The notes beneath the pieces were generated by a model, which was not told where the DNA came from, made no database searches, and saw only the letters and a program-made list of their open reading frames with translations. Shown one piece after another: positions 53,957 to 64,000 of a stretch of 64,000 nucleotides of DNA. Source of the stretch: Pigoraptor vietnamica (taxonomy: Eukaryota > Opisthokonta > Filasterea); NCBI GenBank assembly GCA_943704525.1, contig CALSCQ010001169.1, positions 17,171 through 81,170 of the forward strand, read 5' to 3'. Positions within the stretch are counted from its first letter, which is position 1. The number at the start of each line of letters is the position of its first letter. The translations under genes were made by a program, and so were the position numbers.

Positions 53957-55986
53957 CTAGTCCTTCTTCTCCTCGGCCTCCTTGCCGACGTTCGCCTCCT
54001 TCAGAAGAGCGTCAATCTCGGCGGGCTTGAGGATGGTAAAGTGCGTCTTGTCGTGCTCGCGGTGGACGACCGCAAACTCGACTATCGGACGGAGGGCAAA
54101 GTGACGAGAGAGGTGGTTAGAGGTATCAAGGGCCGACCCGCGAGATGGAGAGTGAAGGCGTCAATTGAAAGAGACATGAAGAAGCGGTCACGAAGAGAAC
54201 GAGGCAACAGAGAGGCGCACGACAAGAGAAAACACAAAGACGGAAGAAAAAAAGAGAAACATCAGTGGAGGCGCTACTTACGCTTCTCGGACGTGAGGGT
54301 GGTGCTGTCCATTGTCTTGCTGAGCACTTTGACAGCGAGCACTTTGGCCTCCTTCAGCGAGATGCCCTCCTGCGCGACGCGGAACAAACGCCACGTTGAG
54401 GATGCGTGTGCGTGTGCATATGCATCATACAGCAACACGCACAAGTGGAATAAGACACAGAGAACGAAGGCATATGAGCGAACGATGCGCGCAAACATCG
54501 TCACAAGGACACAAAAGCGACCACCGATTGTTACACTGCACCTTGTAGTCCGTCTTGAGGATGGACTGCGCCGATTGGCTGTTGGCGCCGATGCACGTCG
54601 CCATCCACCCGCCGTAGTTGCCGCTGGGGTCGCTCTGGTACAGCTGGAACCCAAAGTGACGGTCCCACCCGGCATACAGGAACGACACGCCAAAGGGGCG
54701 CAGGCCTGCGGAGGTAAGGGTCGGCAGTTATTGCAAGACGAGACTGTTGGACGGATGGTGTGCGCAACACACGATGCTATTGGACGAATGCTGCCGTTGA
54801 GTGCATGCACACGAACGTGTATGGTGTCAACACCCGCCCCGGCCGCATATGCCCATACAGTGACGTACGAAACTAACACCAATCTGGCGGTTATTGCATC
54901 GGATACGCACCTCCATACTGTGTGTAGCCCTGCTTGAGATCGCACACATTCTGCACGAGCTGTTCGCAAGGGATGGACTCCTGATACTGAAATTGGTACC
55001 TTGGGTGGGGACAGGGGTGGGGGGGGGGAGAAGGGTGGTGGAGGGGTCAACAATCGGCCGTGCCAAACATGACTGAATAAAGAAACACAGAGAGACGCAC
55101 TGCACACGGAGGGCAGCCGATGCCGTTGCACACGCGCACGCTCGTTGATTACAAGGAAAACAGGCCAGTGTGACAGTGCACAGCAAATGCGACCAAGAAG
55201 GCAGTGCAAGATGAATGCGCGATAACTTTGCATAAACAGACAAACACGCAAGTACACACCCACACACGCACGCACGCGCACAACATACCTCTGTGCAGAT
55301 AACCGAATCCAGTTGATGAGAGTGTTTGCGTCGGCTGTAATGCCGGCGACAGCGCACGCCATATCCCTAGGAAAACAAGCGCCGGTTGAGGACGCAGTGC
55401 GTGTGAGCATCTTGTGCGAGCGCTTGCGGTGCGTCAAGAGTGTGCGTGTGTGCATGCATGTATGCTGTCAATGCATGCTCACGTGCACTTTTGTGCAATG
55501 GCGGGCACGGTTGCGCGCGCGTATGCGGGTGTATGAATGTCAAAAGCACAAACTAAACAGAGTAGGGAACGCACTCGTTCAGCTTGTAAATCTTCTCCAT
55601 CGTGTGGTCCTGCTCCAAGAGGCGCGACGTGATGCGCTTCTCCGCTGCGAGCACAATGCCGTCCGACGCAAGCACACCGAGGCACGTGCCCGCGTGGCTG
55701 ATGGCCTCAAGCGCATACTCGACCTGGTAGAGGCGCCCTGCAGAACACGAGCCACACTCAGTCGATAAACGAGAGAGAACAGCACGACTCCCTCTACCTT
55801 CGACAACAGTGACCGGTGTGCCAAAGCATCAACGCCTTCACTCAGACACACAACTCACCCTCGGGCGAGAATATTGTCGTCCGCGAGTCGTAGCGGTGCG
55901 ACTGTGGCGTAGGGGAGCAAAACACATCAGTAAAGTCACACCAATCAGAATGCTGCGTGCACTGAAACTGACAGATCACGCACCAT
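53957..55986 (-). CDS. PSMA4: 20S proteasome subunit alpha type-4 (alpha3)
   Basis: Structural alpha-ring subunit of the proteasome core. Eight exons: 55984-55986 (ATG only), 55859-55901, 55575-55737, 55289-55366, 54911-54999, 54542-54705, 54282-54369, 53957-54081. All phases fit, giving 250 residues (human PSMA4 is 261). Seen: the alpha-subunit signature in [91 protein letters not shown] and the Lys/Glu-rich end GKEAEEKKD. Identification is firm. The start exon of a lone ATG is inferred from an ATG-GTGCGT donor 83 bp before exon 2. TCACGTGAC lies 206 bp upstream. On its own strand, GGCATAAAC follows the stop (53884-53892). Confidence 0.93.
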
Positions 55987-56191
55987 TGTGTGTGTGGCTA
56001 TTGGACCGCACACGGCCGATTGCACGGGGGAAGGACGCTAGCACAGCACTCGGGCTAGATGCACGCCAACAAGCACAAAAGGGGCGCGTGCGCGTAATGA
56101 AGGAAATGGCTTCACGCACACGTTTTGCGTTTTGATTTGTGGATCTATCAGCTGTGTTGCACTGGGAACAAAAGTTCGGGTTGGGCGATCA

Positions 56192-56200
56192 TCACGTGAC
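56192..56200. promoter_or_regulatory. Palindromic E-box TCACGTGAC
   Basis: Perfect TCACGTGAC between the MYND gene stop and the PSMA4 start codon, 206 bp upstream of the latter. Confidence 0.4.
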
Positions 56201-56340
56201 ACGCGTGCCGTGGTGGGTGGGGTGGGGGTTACGGCGTGCAATGCAGAGTGGATGTCAGCTCTGTTACTTTGTTACCGGTCGATGGTCGACCATCTTTGCC
56301 AAAGCCAGCAGCCGTCGGCACAAGTACCTTTGACCTTTAT

Positions 56341-59300
56341 TCAGTCGGGGGCCTTGCGGCACGTCGTGCGGTGCTGCGGCCACGCGATCTTCTGGCACTC
56401 GCGCGAACAGTAGCGCACCACGAGACACGCCCCGCACTTGAGCAGCTTGACGTCGCCCCTCCCACACGCCGCGCACGTGCGCTGCCGCCGACCGAGTTCC
56501 GCTGCGACAGCCGGTGACGCCGCGTCGGGCACGCGCGGGACTTCTGTCTGGCTGCACCCACGGTTCGCGGTGTTCGCAGAAGAAACTGTAGGCGCAGTAG
56601 GCGCACGTTGCGTGGGCGCGTCTCGCTGACCTCCGCTGCCTGAAACCCCAATGGTGACAGGCGTCAGCCGGTCGGACTCCCGTTGCCGGCGGCAATGACT
56701 GAAGCACACCGCGACCACAATTATGCAGACGCACTGTTCCTAAGCAGCGCACGCACCCACGCACTAGCATACATGCCGAATGCCAGCGATAGAACAGCGA
56801 ACAGACCCACCTTTTGCGCACGTGTGGAATTTTGTGGCGGTCGGATGGTGACGGAACTCGCAGCCTACGCAGCCAAACTGCGAACGAGCCCCCAGTTGTT
56901 CCGGGGACACGAACCATATGCCCTGCACATAAGGAGCCCGTCAGAAGCGGCGCAACACAAGCTTCAGAGTGCTACGTTGAGCAACGTAGCGACCGAGAAC
57001 GAGGGAAGCCCACAAGTGAGACGCATAGAGAGCGAGCGCGCGCTTACCAGCCGGCGCAGGTGCGTCTCAGGGTCGTTCTGCTGCTCGCTCGACATCCAAT
57101 CGGCGATGCTCATCCCCGTCGCCTTCCAAGCGATCACGGCAGCAAGTTCGCCCTGGCACGCGACGACATGAATAACACGCTCACCGGCACAGGATTAAAG
57201 GGAACGCCATTAACAGAGACCCACCATCCGCTGCTGAACTGTGCGAAGGGCAGCGGCGATCACGACGAGAGCACGTGGTTGATCTTGCAGTTGCGCCACC
57301 GCACTGACGACAGACGTCATCGACAGCAACTGCTCCGAGACAGCGTACCCCGCAAGTTCGCCCGCAGCCTCGCATGTGCGTTTGTCCGGGTGCGAGCTCA
57401 AGCACAGCAACAACCTAAAGCAATCAAACGCAAGCGAATGCCCGTGAGTAACGACACGGCGTCCGAGCCAACACAATGGGAGTTCACAATTGAAACAACA
57501 GCAGACTGTGCGCGGATTAGGACGATGTGCTCACACAAACACCGACAACGTACTGTTACACATGCGCATACGCGCCAGCTTCACACACCCGCCCACGACG
57601 TTGTCGGGAGTGAACACGGGAGGCTCGCGCGACAGCAATTCCCGAAAGCGATGGCGGTGCACAACGTTTCGTGCGGCGACGAAACTCCACGCAACGAGCG
57701 CGTCTCGGTGGCATGCCTCGCGCCCCAGGGAAGCCAAGGCGCCGAGTGAACCTTCAACAAAGTATTCGCGGAAAGCACGAAAAGCGTCGTCGACCCATTC
57801 GTGTTCCTTAGCCGCAGTACCGCCGACCTTCGGGGCATTCGAAGAGGGGCTGCGCGCCTTCAGCAGGCGCAAGAACTCTGCCCGTCTCGGGAGGTCCTCT
57901 GCCAGAACCATGGCGTGCTTCAGAGGCAAGCGCGCGACGTCGTGCACTCCAATTTCTTCGTCACCGCAAACCCAATCGAACAGGAGCAGTTCGTCCGTGT
58001 CTCTGTGGTCGTGAGAAAGCCTTTCGAACAAGAGCCCCAGGAGCCCCAGTTCGCACGCAGGGAAATTGACACGCCCTTCAACGAGCACCGTCGCGCCATA
58101 CACCCTGCCAAAAGACGCACCCACGCGCACAATCCAACGCGCAAGGTCGACCCGCTGGCTAACAAACGCACACCCAAGCCGCTCAATCAACAGCGGCGCA
58201 ATTTCCTGCCAGTCCTTACTGACTTCTTGGACATGTTGGGGCGGCGCGTGCTCGCACATACGTGCCAGCACTCGCAAAAATGTCTCGATGTCCGACCGTG
58301 CGTTCTTAGTCCTTGAAGCGTCCTCGCGAATGCAGGCGCTGCGCAGAAAAACCGTGAGGGAAACGACTATTTCCCAGCCAACGCACGGGAAGAAGAGCGC
58401 ATCGAACGTGGGAGTGCGACGCGGGTCGTCCAAAATGCACTCGATCAGTTGCGCGTACGCCAGCCCGTCCACAGTTGTGGACATCGCGCGAGAAACAACA
58501 AGCGTCCGAACAAGCCAATTCAGACGACCGTCGCTCACGTGTGTGAGGTTCAGCGCATCGGTGCGTCCGCACCTCTGCTGCTCGAGTATGGCGCGCACAG
58601 CAACATACCCCATACGTTCTATTTGCCTGGCCCCGTTCGTTCCGAGCTGACCGTCGGCAACGACGCCGCAGAGATGGGCGAGAACGCTATTCAGTCCGCC
58701 CCAGAGGAATGGCAGCCGCCTCGACCCCTTTTGAGCGGACGGGCCACCGGCGCGGCAGCCCACGAGTAACGGCAGGATGCTGCCCGCTATGACAAGGTTC
58801 CCCGTTCGCCGCGGCAACTTTGGGGCTCGTTCCCTGTCAGACAGAAGAGGGACGACAATCATGCTCGTCGCAGCAGATGGAGTCCCTCTGATCGAACGCC
58901 GCGTGCTGCAGCGCAAGCGACAGTTGCAGGCACACCCTAACCAGCGATTCGCCCACATGTCCGTTCTGCTGGACGGCACGCGTGAGCTGCGCCATGCGTT
59001 CACGCAGAACGCAATCGAGCTTCTCTCGTATGCCGGGCACTCTGGCGACTTCGCCGAGGTACTCCAATGCATAGTCGATCGAGACGCCCTCGTTTCCAAG
59101 GACCGCCAGCGCACAGCGCGCGTGCATCGCGGGAAACTCGGCGACGTTGCGGTAGAGGTGAAGCAATGCCATGCACGCGAACGGCGCGCGGTGATCCGGG
59201 GCCGACGTCGGCGTCTCGCCTGAGCCGCCCACCGACGCATAGAGCGACGTCTCGAGGGCCGAGTTCGCGCGCAGCAAGTCGAACACCGGCTGCGGACACA

Positions 59301-59823
59301 GCTCTCGAAAGCCACAGAGGCAAAAGGTGGCAAGCAAAGCCGTCGCTGACAGCCACCCCTTCATGCCCGGACGTCCTCGGCCGTTTGCACGGCGATATCG
59401 GCAAGCCCAGCCCACACGCGCTTCCACGCCTTTCCGTCGACGGTGAGGCCCGCAAGCTCACCTCGCGAGCCGCGCATGTAGACCTCGTGGACCAGATCAA
59501 GAGCGTACCCCCAAGCCAACCCCACGCGTTGCCCCCTGGGGGGACGGTGCATCTCGTCAGCACGCGACATTAATGCATTGCACACGCGCCATCAGAACGC
59601 ATCCACTTGACAAACCCACCCCAGCGTCCTCGCGCAACGCCGATACTGTCCGCTCCGGCTCTCCCCTGAGCAGAATCTCCTCGCATGCCACTTGGAGTGA
59701 CACGCGGAGGGCCTCCACAACAGACGCATTGGCCGCACGCAGGGTGCGCTTGAGGTCTTCATTGCCGGCCGCAAACACTTTCAAAAAGTCGCACACGTCG
59801 GCGCTGCACGCCATTGCCGCCAT
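56341..59823 (-). CDS. Helical-repeat protein with C-terminal MYND zinc finger
   Basis: Eight exons: 59612-59823, 59373-59535, 58922-59289, 57589-58833, 57225-57414, 57048-57152, 56811-56877, 56341-56639. Phases join to 882 residues, although the longest single open frame covers only exon 4. Starts MAAMACSADVCDFLKVF. Most of the protein is Leu/Ala-rich helices resembling armadillo repeats. Exon 7 supplies a half zinc cluster (FGCVGCEFRHHPTATKFHTC). The last exon ends in a complete MYND finger, C-x2-C-x9-C-x2-C-x4-YC-x3-C-x7-H-x3-C (CAACGRGDVKLLKCGACL to HRTTC), a protein-interaction module. Donors of exons 1, 2 and 3 are weak (GTCAAG, GTCCGG, GTCGCT), so those joins are the least sure. Function unknown. 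A CRE palindrome lies 91 bp upstream. Confidence 0.72.
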
Positions 59824-59913
59824 TTACCGCCACGTGCGCACATGCGCTTGACGTGGCGAAGAAACAGGCATCGCGCTTTCTGAAAAGAGTGGGCCGGTGG
59901 TCATCAATTTGCG

Positions 59914-59921
59914 TGACGTCA
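59914..59921. promoter_or_regulatory. CRE palindrome TGACGTCA
   Basis: Perfect palindrome 91 bp upstream of the MYND gene start codon. Confidence 0.4.
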
Positions 59922-60341
59922 TGGTATCGGATTTCCCACCACGTTTCGGCAGCTGGTCTCCATTCGTCGCTCTCTCAAAGTGCCTACTCCCGGCATTCAT
60001 CGACGTTGGAAGCCGGCGCAAGGCGGTGCGACGGTTGTCGCTTGGGCTGCTCCGACTGTGCTCGGCGGTCCGGATGATCGGTACTGTCGGCTTGCATACA
60101 AACTGGATGCACTGAAAAACTGGATGCATATAAATTGGATGCTGTCACTCGAGCGTGCGCCCAGTCGACGAGGGGCGTTCAGTGGATTGACCCTGAGCGC
60201 ATGACACCAACGTACGCTAGGCAGGTGCGTCTGTGGCATGACCGACGAGGCAGAGGGACACGCCGCAACCGACTTAATTGGGTCGGTTGGCTGGTGTTAC
60301 CCACGGTATGTACAGCAGCGGGAGATCGGCCTTGAGTGGCG

Positions 60342-60473
60342 TCAGGGCGCGTACGGCGGAGGCGCCTCATTCTTCATGCGCTTGCGCTCCTTTCTTTTTC
60401 GCCACCAGTTGCGCACCTTTTGGCGCAATCCGAAGTGCGGAATGGGAATGCAGATGGGTATGAAGAGGAACAT
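60342..60473 (-). CDS. Possible small basic membrane peptide or terminal exon
   Basis: A 43-codon open frame begins MFLFIPICIPIPHFGL, continues with a very basic stretch (RNWWRKRKERKRMKN) and ends in EAPPPYAP and a stop. The frame stays open a few codons upstream to a possible AG acceptor, so it could be the last exon of a spliced gene. Hydrophobic start, basic stop-transfer-like segment and a terminal PPxY motif look non-random, but nothing else supports it. Confidence 0.2.
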   Translation of the reverse strand: MFLFIPICIPIPHFGLRQKVRNWWRKRKERKRMKNEAPPPYAP

Positions 60474-61405
60474 GGCGCCGAACGCGAATCGTGGGCTCAA
60501 GTCCTCTCACACTGCGGGCGATGCGCACGGTTGCCGGTGAGTGCCAGACATGCGCGCACATTTGCCGTGGTTTGCTGGCGTGTGATTCAGGTCCAACCCA
60601 CCCTTTCGAGTGACAGTTGCCGGTATTGCCGGAGCGAACGGAGATTCGAGTATTGCCGGGCAGCGGACTGACTGATTTACGTGCGTTGCACTCACGTTAT
60701 TCTGCCGTCGGGCATGATCTGTGACAGGCGCGTTCGATCGGCCCACGACCCTCAGCCTCTTATCTACTTGCGCGTTCGTTGGTGAGGTGACGGGCACTTT
60801 TGTAAACTGACGTGCGAGCCGGAATGTATGGAATGTTTACTCTATGGAAGTCTGGACGTAAGTGCCGTGCGCGTGCCGATGGATGGATGCGACAGTGAAG
60901 GCCGACAGCTGCGCGAGGCAAAGCAACGCAATTGTGCCCCACAGCAAACATGATGGGCTCAGTGGGACCGTGCACCCAGGGAAAGTCAAGCCCAACCATT
61001 GCATAAAAAAACGCTGGCGCTTGTTTGACGGTCGGTGTGCCCGTGCGAGTACGCGGCGCGGCTGACTCACAGCAGCACTATTTAGCGCTCGCGGACGGTG
61101 AAGGCACAGCGAGTGTGACATGTCGCACGCGTGGAGAGGAGAGATGCACAAGGTATTGCTTTATATATTAAAAACGTGCGACGGCCATGATCCAGCTTAA
61201 CCCTCACCCACTCTCACACAACCGAGCCACATCAGTCGTCAGCTGTGACCAGCGTGTGACGATACACAGCAGCACCTTGAGTTGCGTTGCCGCTGTTTCA
61301 ACACTCACATCGCCCTCTCTCTCAGTCTTAGACGACACAAGGCTGCCGTGGGACTGCTTCTCCCATTGCCACGGCGGGTGCGCGTGCGTGCGTGCGTGAG
61401 AGAGA

Positions 61406-63106
61406 ATGCCGGCGTGGCTCGACGCCCTTCTCGGCAACCAGTTTTTCTCGGCGGGGTTCGGCCTCGTAGGCGTTGGCACGGGGCTTGCTCTCCTGCGAAC
61501 GGGCCTCAAGCACGGGTCGACGCTCGCACGGCGGCATCTCCTCGTCACGCTCGAGATTGCCAGCAAGGACCGGAGCTACGAATGGGTGCTGCAGTGGGTC
61601 ACCGCGCGCGGGCGGCGCACGACGCAGCACCTGAGCCTCGAGACGCAGTTCCAGCAGCACGAAGGGGGACAGGTGTCGGCCAAGTACGCGTTCGTTCCGA
61701 GCCCCGGCAACCACTGGATCCCCTACGGGCGCTCGTGGGTCCTCGTGAATCGCCAGCGCGAGAAGAACGTCGTCGACCTGCGCAGCGGCACGCCGTGGGA
61801 GACGGTCACCCTCACGACGCTCGGGCGCGATCCCGCCATCTTCCGCGGGATTTTGGAGGAGGCGCAGCGCTACGCCATGTCGCAGCAGGAGGGGCGGACG
61901 GTGATCTACACGAGCTACGGGACAGAGTGGCGCCCGTTTGGCCAGCCGCGGCGGAGGCGGCCGATCGACTCGGTGCTGCTCGAGGAGGGCGTCTCGGAGC
62001 GCATACTCGCCGACGTGCACGAGTTTTTGGGCAGCGCGCAGTGGTACATTGACAGGGGTGGGTGCTAGTATTGTAAGAGTCTGTCACACATACTCGAAAT
62101 GCGTCCGCGCCCGAATTTCCGTCCGCGTCGGGCGTGGTCATGTGCGTGTTCTCCCCTTGTCTACAGTCGCACAGCACCGTCGACAAACGCATTGTGTGTG
62201 TGCGCGCACGTTTGTTGCCCCTCCTCAATTCCCTCTTCAATTGCGTGCAATCCCGTATACTGAGAGCCACCCCGCCCACTTAACCACACACGCACATACA
62301 CACCCGCAGGCATCCCCTACCGCCGCGGGTACCTCCTGCACGGCCCCCCCGGCAGCGGCAAGAGCAGCTTTATCACGGCACTCGCGGGCAAGATCGCCTA
62401 CAACATTTGCATCCTCTCGCTCAGCGAACGCGGCCTCACCGACGACCGCCTCAACCACCTCATGTGCGTGGCGCCCCCGCGCAGCATCATCCTCCTCGAG
62501 GACATCGACGCGGCGTTTGTCAAGCGCGACGCAAAGACAGCCGAGTACAGCGTCACGTTCAGCGGCCTCCTTAACACGCTCGACGGCGTCGGTTCCACGG
62601 AAGAGCGCGTCGTCTTCATGACCACCAACCACGTCGACCGCCTCGACCCCGCACTCATACGCCCCGGACGTGTGGACATGATCGTCGAGCTGGGCCACGC
62701 CACGCCCTCGCAGATTCGCGGCATGTTCGCCAAGTTCTACCCCGGCGCCGAAGGGGGCGCGGCGGCGGCGGAGGCCTTTGCGCGGTCGCTCGAGGGGTGC
62801 GCGCTGAGCATGGCACAGCTGCAGGGGTTCCTCATGTTCTTCAAGTCGGACGCCGCCGCCGCGCTGAGGGAAAGCTACCGCCTGTGGCCGAGGGACGAGC
62901 AGGACCGCGCGCGCGCGCGCGCGGCGGCTATTGCCGAGGCGGCGCAGCGGTCGTTTGCGATGCACTCTGAGGTGGGCAAGATAAGCGCCCTCGCCTCACC
63001 GAAGGGGGCGGATGTGGAGAGGGACGACGCGGGAATGGGCGCGGATGCAACAAAGGAGCGCTCGAAGGCGGGAGGCGTCGAGGAGCGGAAGAAGGGCGCC
63101 GAGTAA
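61406..63106 (+). CDS. BCS1: BCS1-like mitochondrial AAA ATPase
   Basis: AAA chaperone of the mitochondrial inner membrane that in other eukaryotes inserts the Rieske protein into complex III. Two exons, 61406-62057 and 62310-63106, 482 residues. Seen: N-terminal membrane segment (FGLVGVGTGLALLRTG), BCS1-specific domain with WVTARGRRTTQHLSLETQFQ and WVLVNRQREKNV, then the AAA module with GYLLHGPPGSGKSSF (about residue 225), Walker B ILLEDIDAAF, FSGLLNTLDGV, MTTNHVDRLDPALIRPGR. The tail is low-complexity and charged (about 430-482). BCS1 relatives without the Rieske role exist, so function is inferred from family. Convergent with the partial gene at the window end. Confidence 0.9.
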
Positions 63107-63461
63107 CGCACGTGGCACTGTGGGGGTTTGATTCAGGAGCGGGCGCACTCGCGCTCCGACGGCTGCTCTCTGACGACGTCGCACTTGTGCCAGAATCACG
63201 TGCCGCACGAAGATGACGGACTGCCAAGCACCTGTTGTCGGGTGGCAACTCGATGCCGACGTGGTGCCGTGACGCCAGTTGCCTCGCTTTCGGCGGGACT
63301 CGTTTAGCGTGTGTTGGAGAGACGCACGCAGAGGCCGAAGGGCGGCACGTGATGGACGTAATTAACAGATTCATTCATGTACATGTTGTGTGCAACCGTC
63401 TCGATGATTCGTTTTGCCCCATTCGCCGCCCGCCGTGCGCATCGCCAACGCGCGCGCACTT
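63107..63461. other. Convergent intergenic region
   Basis: 355 bp between two stop codons. TCACGTG at 63196-63202. No gene seen. Confidence 0.45.
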
Positions 63462-63965
63462 TCAGAATTTGAGCATGCTGTCGAGGTCGTCAAACATGGC
63501 GTCCAGTTGCGCCGTTTGCTTGAGCTCAAACCCTGCGATTTACAGACTGAAATTAGCAACTCTATTCCGCGCACGGCCGGCCGAGGGCATAGTGGATATT
63601 CATGAGGAAGATGATGTGTGTACGTGCGCCAGGTGCGTGGCGCGCACAGCAGGACCACCCACCGACGGCGATGGGCGCGGCCTGTTGCACGAAAATGTTT
63701 GGATTTGCGACCGAGCGGACCTCGAGAATGTAGTTGCCCGCGGGCGACAGCTTGATGTCGTCAAAGGTGGCCTCGGACGGCTTAGCCCCCTTGTTCGTCA
63801 GTCGCTTTGTCAGCGTCCCCTCGAGCACCGGGTCGCCGTGGGCCACCAGCTCAATCTCGTCCTCGCATCCGGGGTTGCCGATGACTGTGAACGGCGCGAG
63901 GACCGTGTTTTCCTTTGTCTGCTGGGGCGGCGGCACCGAGAAGGATAGCCCCTGGAGCACGACGG
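63462..63965 (-). CDS. 3' exons of an unidentified gene (5' partial)
   Basis: Two minus-strand exons: 63663-63965, which starts at a CACAG acceptor near the window edge, and the last exon 63462-63532. Joined in phase they give GLSFSVPPPQQTKENTVLAP, a beta-rich segment with IELVAHGDPVLEGTLTK and AGNYILEVRSVANPN, then the helical end FELKQTAQLDAMFDDLDSML. The pattern of alternating strands looks like an immunoglobulin-like or filamin-like fold, but I cannot name the family. The rest of the gene lies beyond the window. Confidence 0.55.
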
Positions 63966-64000
63966 CTGTGCGTGCGTTGGGTGGGTGGGGGGACGGGGGG

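Larger units (their letters stand above)
59824..61405. other. Intergenic region
   Basis: 1.6 kb. The CRE palindrome TGACGTCA at 59914-59921 is near the MYND gene start. A TATA-like TATATATTAAAA occurs at 61159-61172, upstream of the BCS1 gene. A possible small minus-strand gene lies at 60342-60473. Nothing else is supported. Confidence 0.4.

Noticed and set aside
57531-59333. Single 600-codon frame as one gene
   Set aside because: Its first part is Arg/Ser-rich shadow; real coding moves between frames through introns, and only 57589-58833 of this frame is used.

Overview
The window is nuclear DNA of a GC-rich, flagellated, intron-bearing eukaryote that uses the standard code. Introns begin GTGCGT/GTGAGT, end GCAG and are mostly 70-250 bp. 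Genes lie close together on both strands and none are organised as operons. A ciliary set (outer-arm dynein heavy chain, ARL6/BBS3, AK9, a TTLL tubulin ligase) sits beside Ras/Rho regulators (PH-RasGEF; Ras-binding-domain RhoGEF), a PMT O-mannosyltransferase with a MIR-like region, and an Sp/KLF-type zinc-finger factor. This suggests a free-living unicellular flagellate, possibly on the opisthokont/apusomonad side of the tree. The species cannot be settled from the sequence alone.

Layout. 1-10.8 kb: 3' three quarters of an outer-arm gamma-type dynein heavy chain. 11.0-14.1 kb (-): long coiled-coil protein. 14.6-18.8 kb: PH-RasGEF with eight exons. 19.25-20.38 kb (-): ARL6/BBS3, divergent from a four-domain AK9-like adenylate kinase at 20.9-27.0 kb. 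27.6-31.1 kb: F-box/LRR protein. 31.8-32.6 kb (-): a tentative spliced gene. 33.4-37.1 kb: RBD-DH-PH-RA protein with a RhoGAP-like tail. 37.3-39.5 kb (-): TTLL2-like ligase. 40.8-42.6 and 45.3-47.4 kb: two gene-free islands of unusual composition around the Sp/KLF gene (42.8-44.3 kb, -). 47.5-50.6 kb: PMT-family O-mannosyltransferase. 50.8-51.9 kb (-): AGPAT-like acyltransferase. 52.8-53.65 kb (-): BTB/KCTD protein. 53.96-55.99 kb (-): proteasome alpha subunit PSMA4 with eight exons. 56.3-59.8 kb (-): helical-repeat MYND zinc-finger protein with eight exons. 61.4-63.1 kb: BCS1-like AAA ATPase. 63.46-63.97 kb (-): last exons of a gene that leaves the window.

Functional links. Dynein, ARL6 (BBSome recruitment), AK9 (nucleotide supply) and TTLL2 (tubulin glutamylation) all fit flagellum building or beating. 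ARL6 and AK9 share a 532-bp divergent promoter with an RFX X-box-like site. The PH-RasGEF and the RBD-RhoGEF could form successive steps of a Ras-to-Rho relay. CACGTGAC and TGACGTCA sites recur in several promoters.

Exon models were built by hand from GT-AG signals, phase continuity and remembered family sequences. No search was run.
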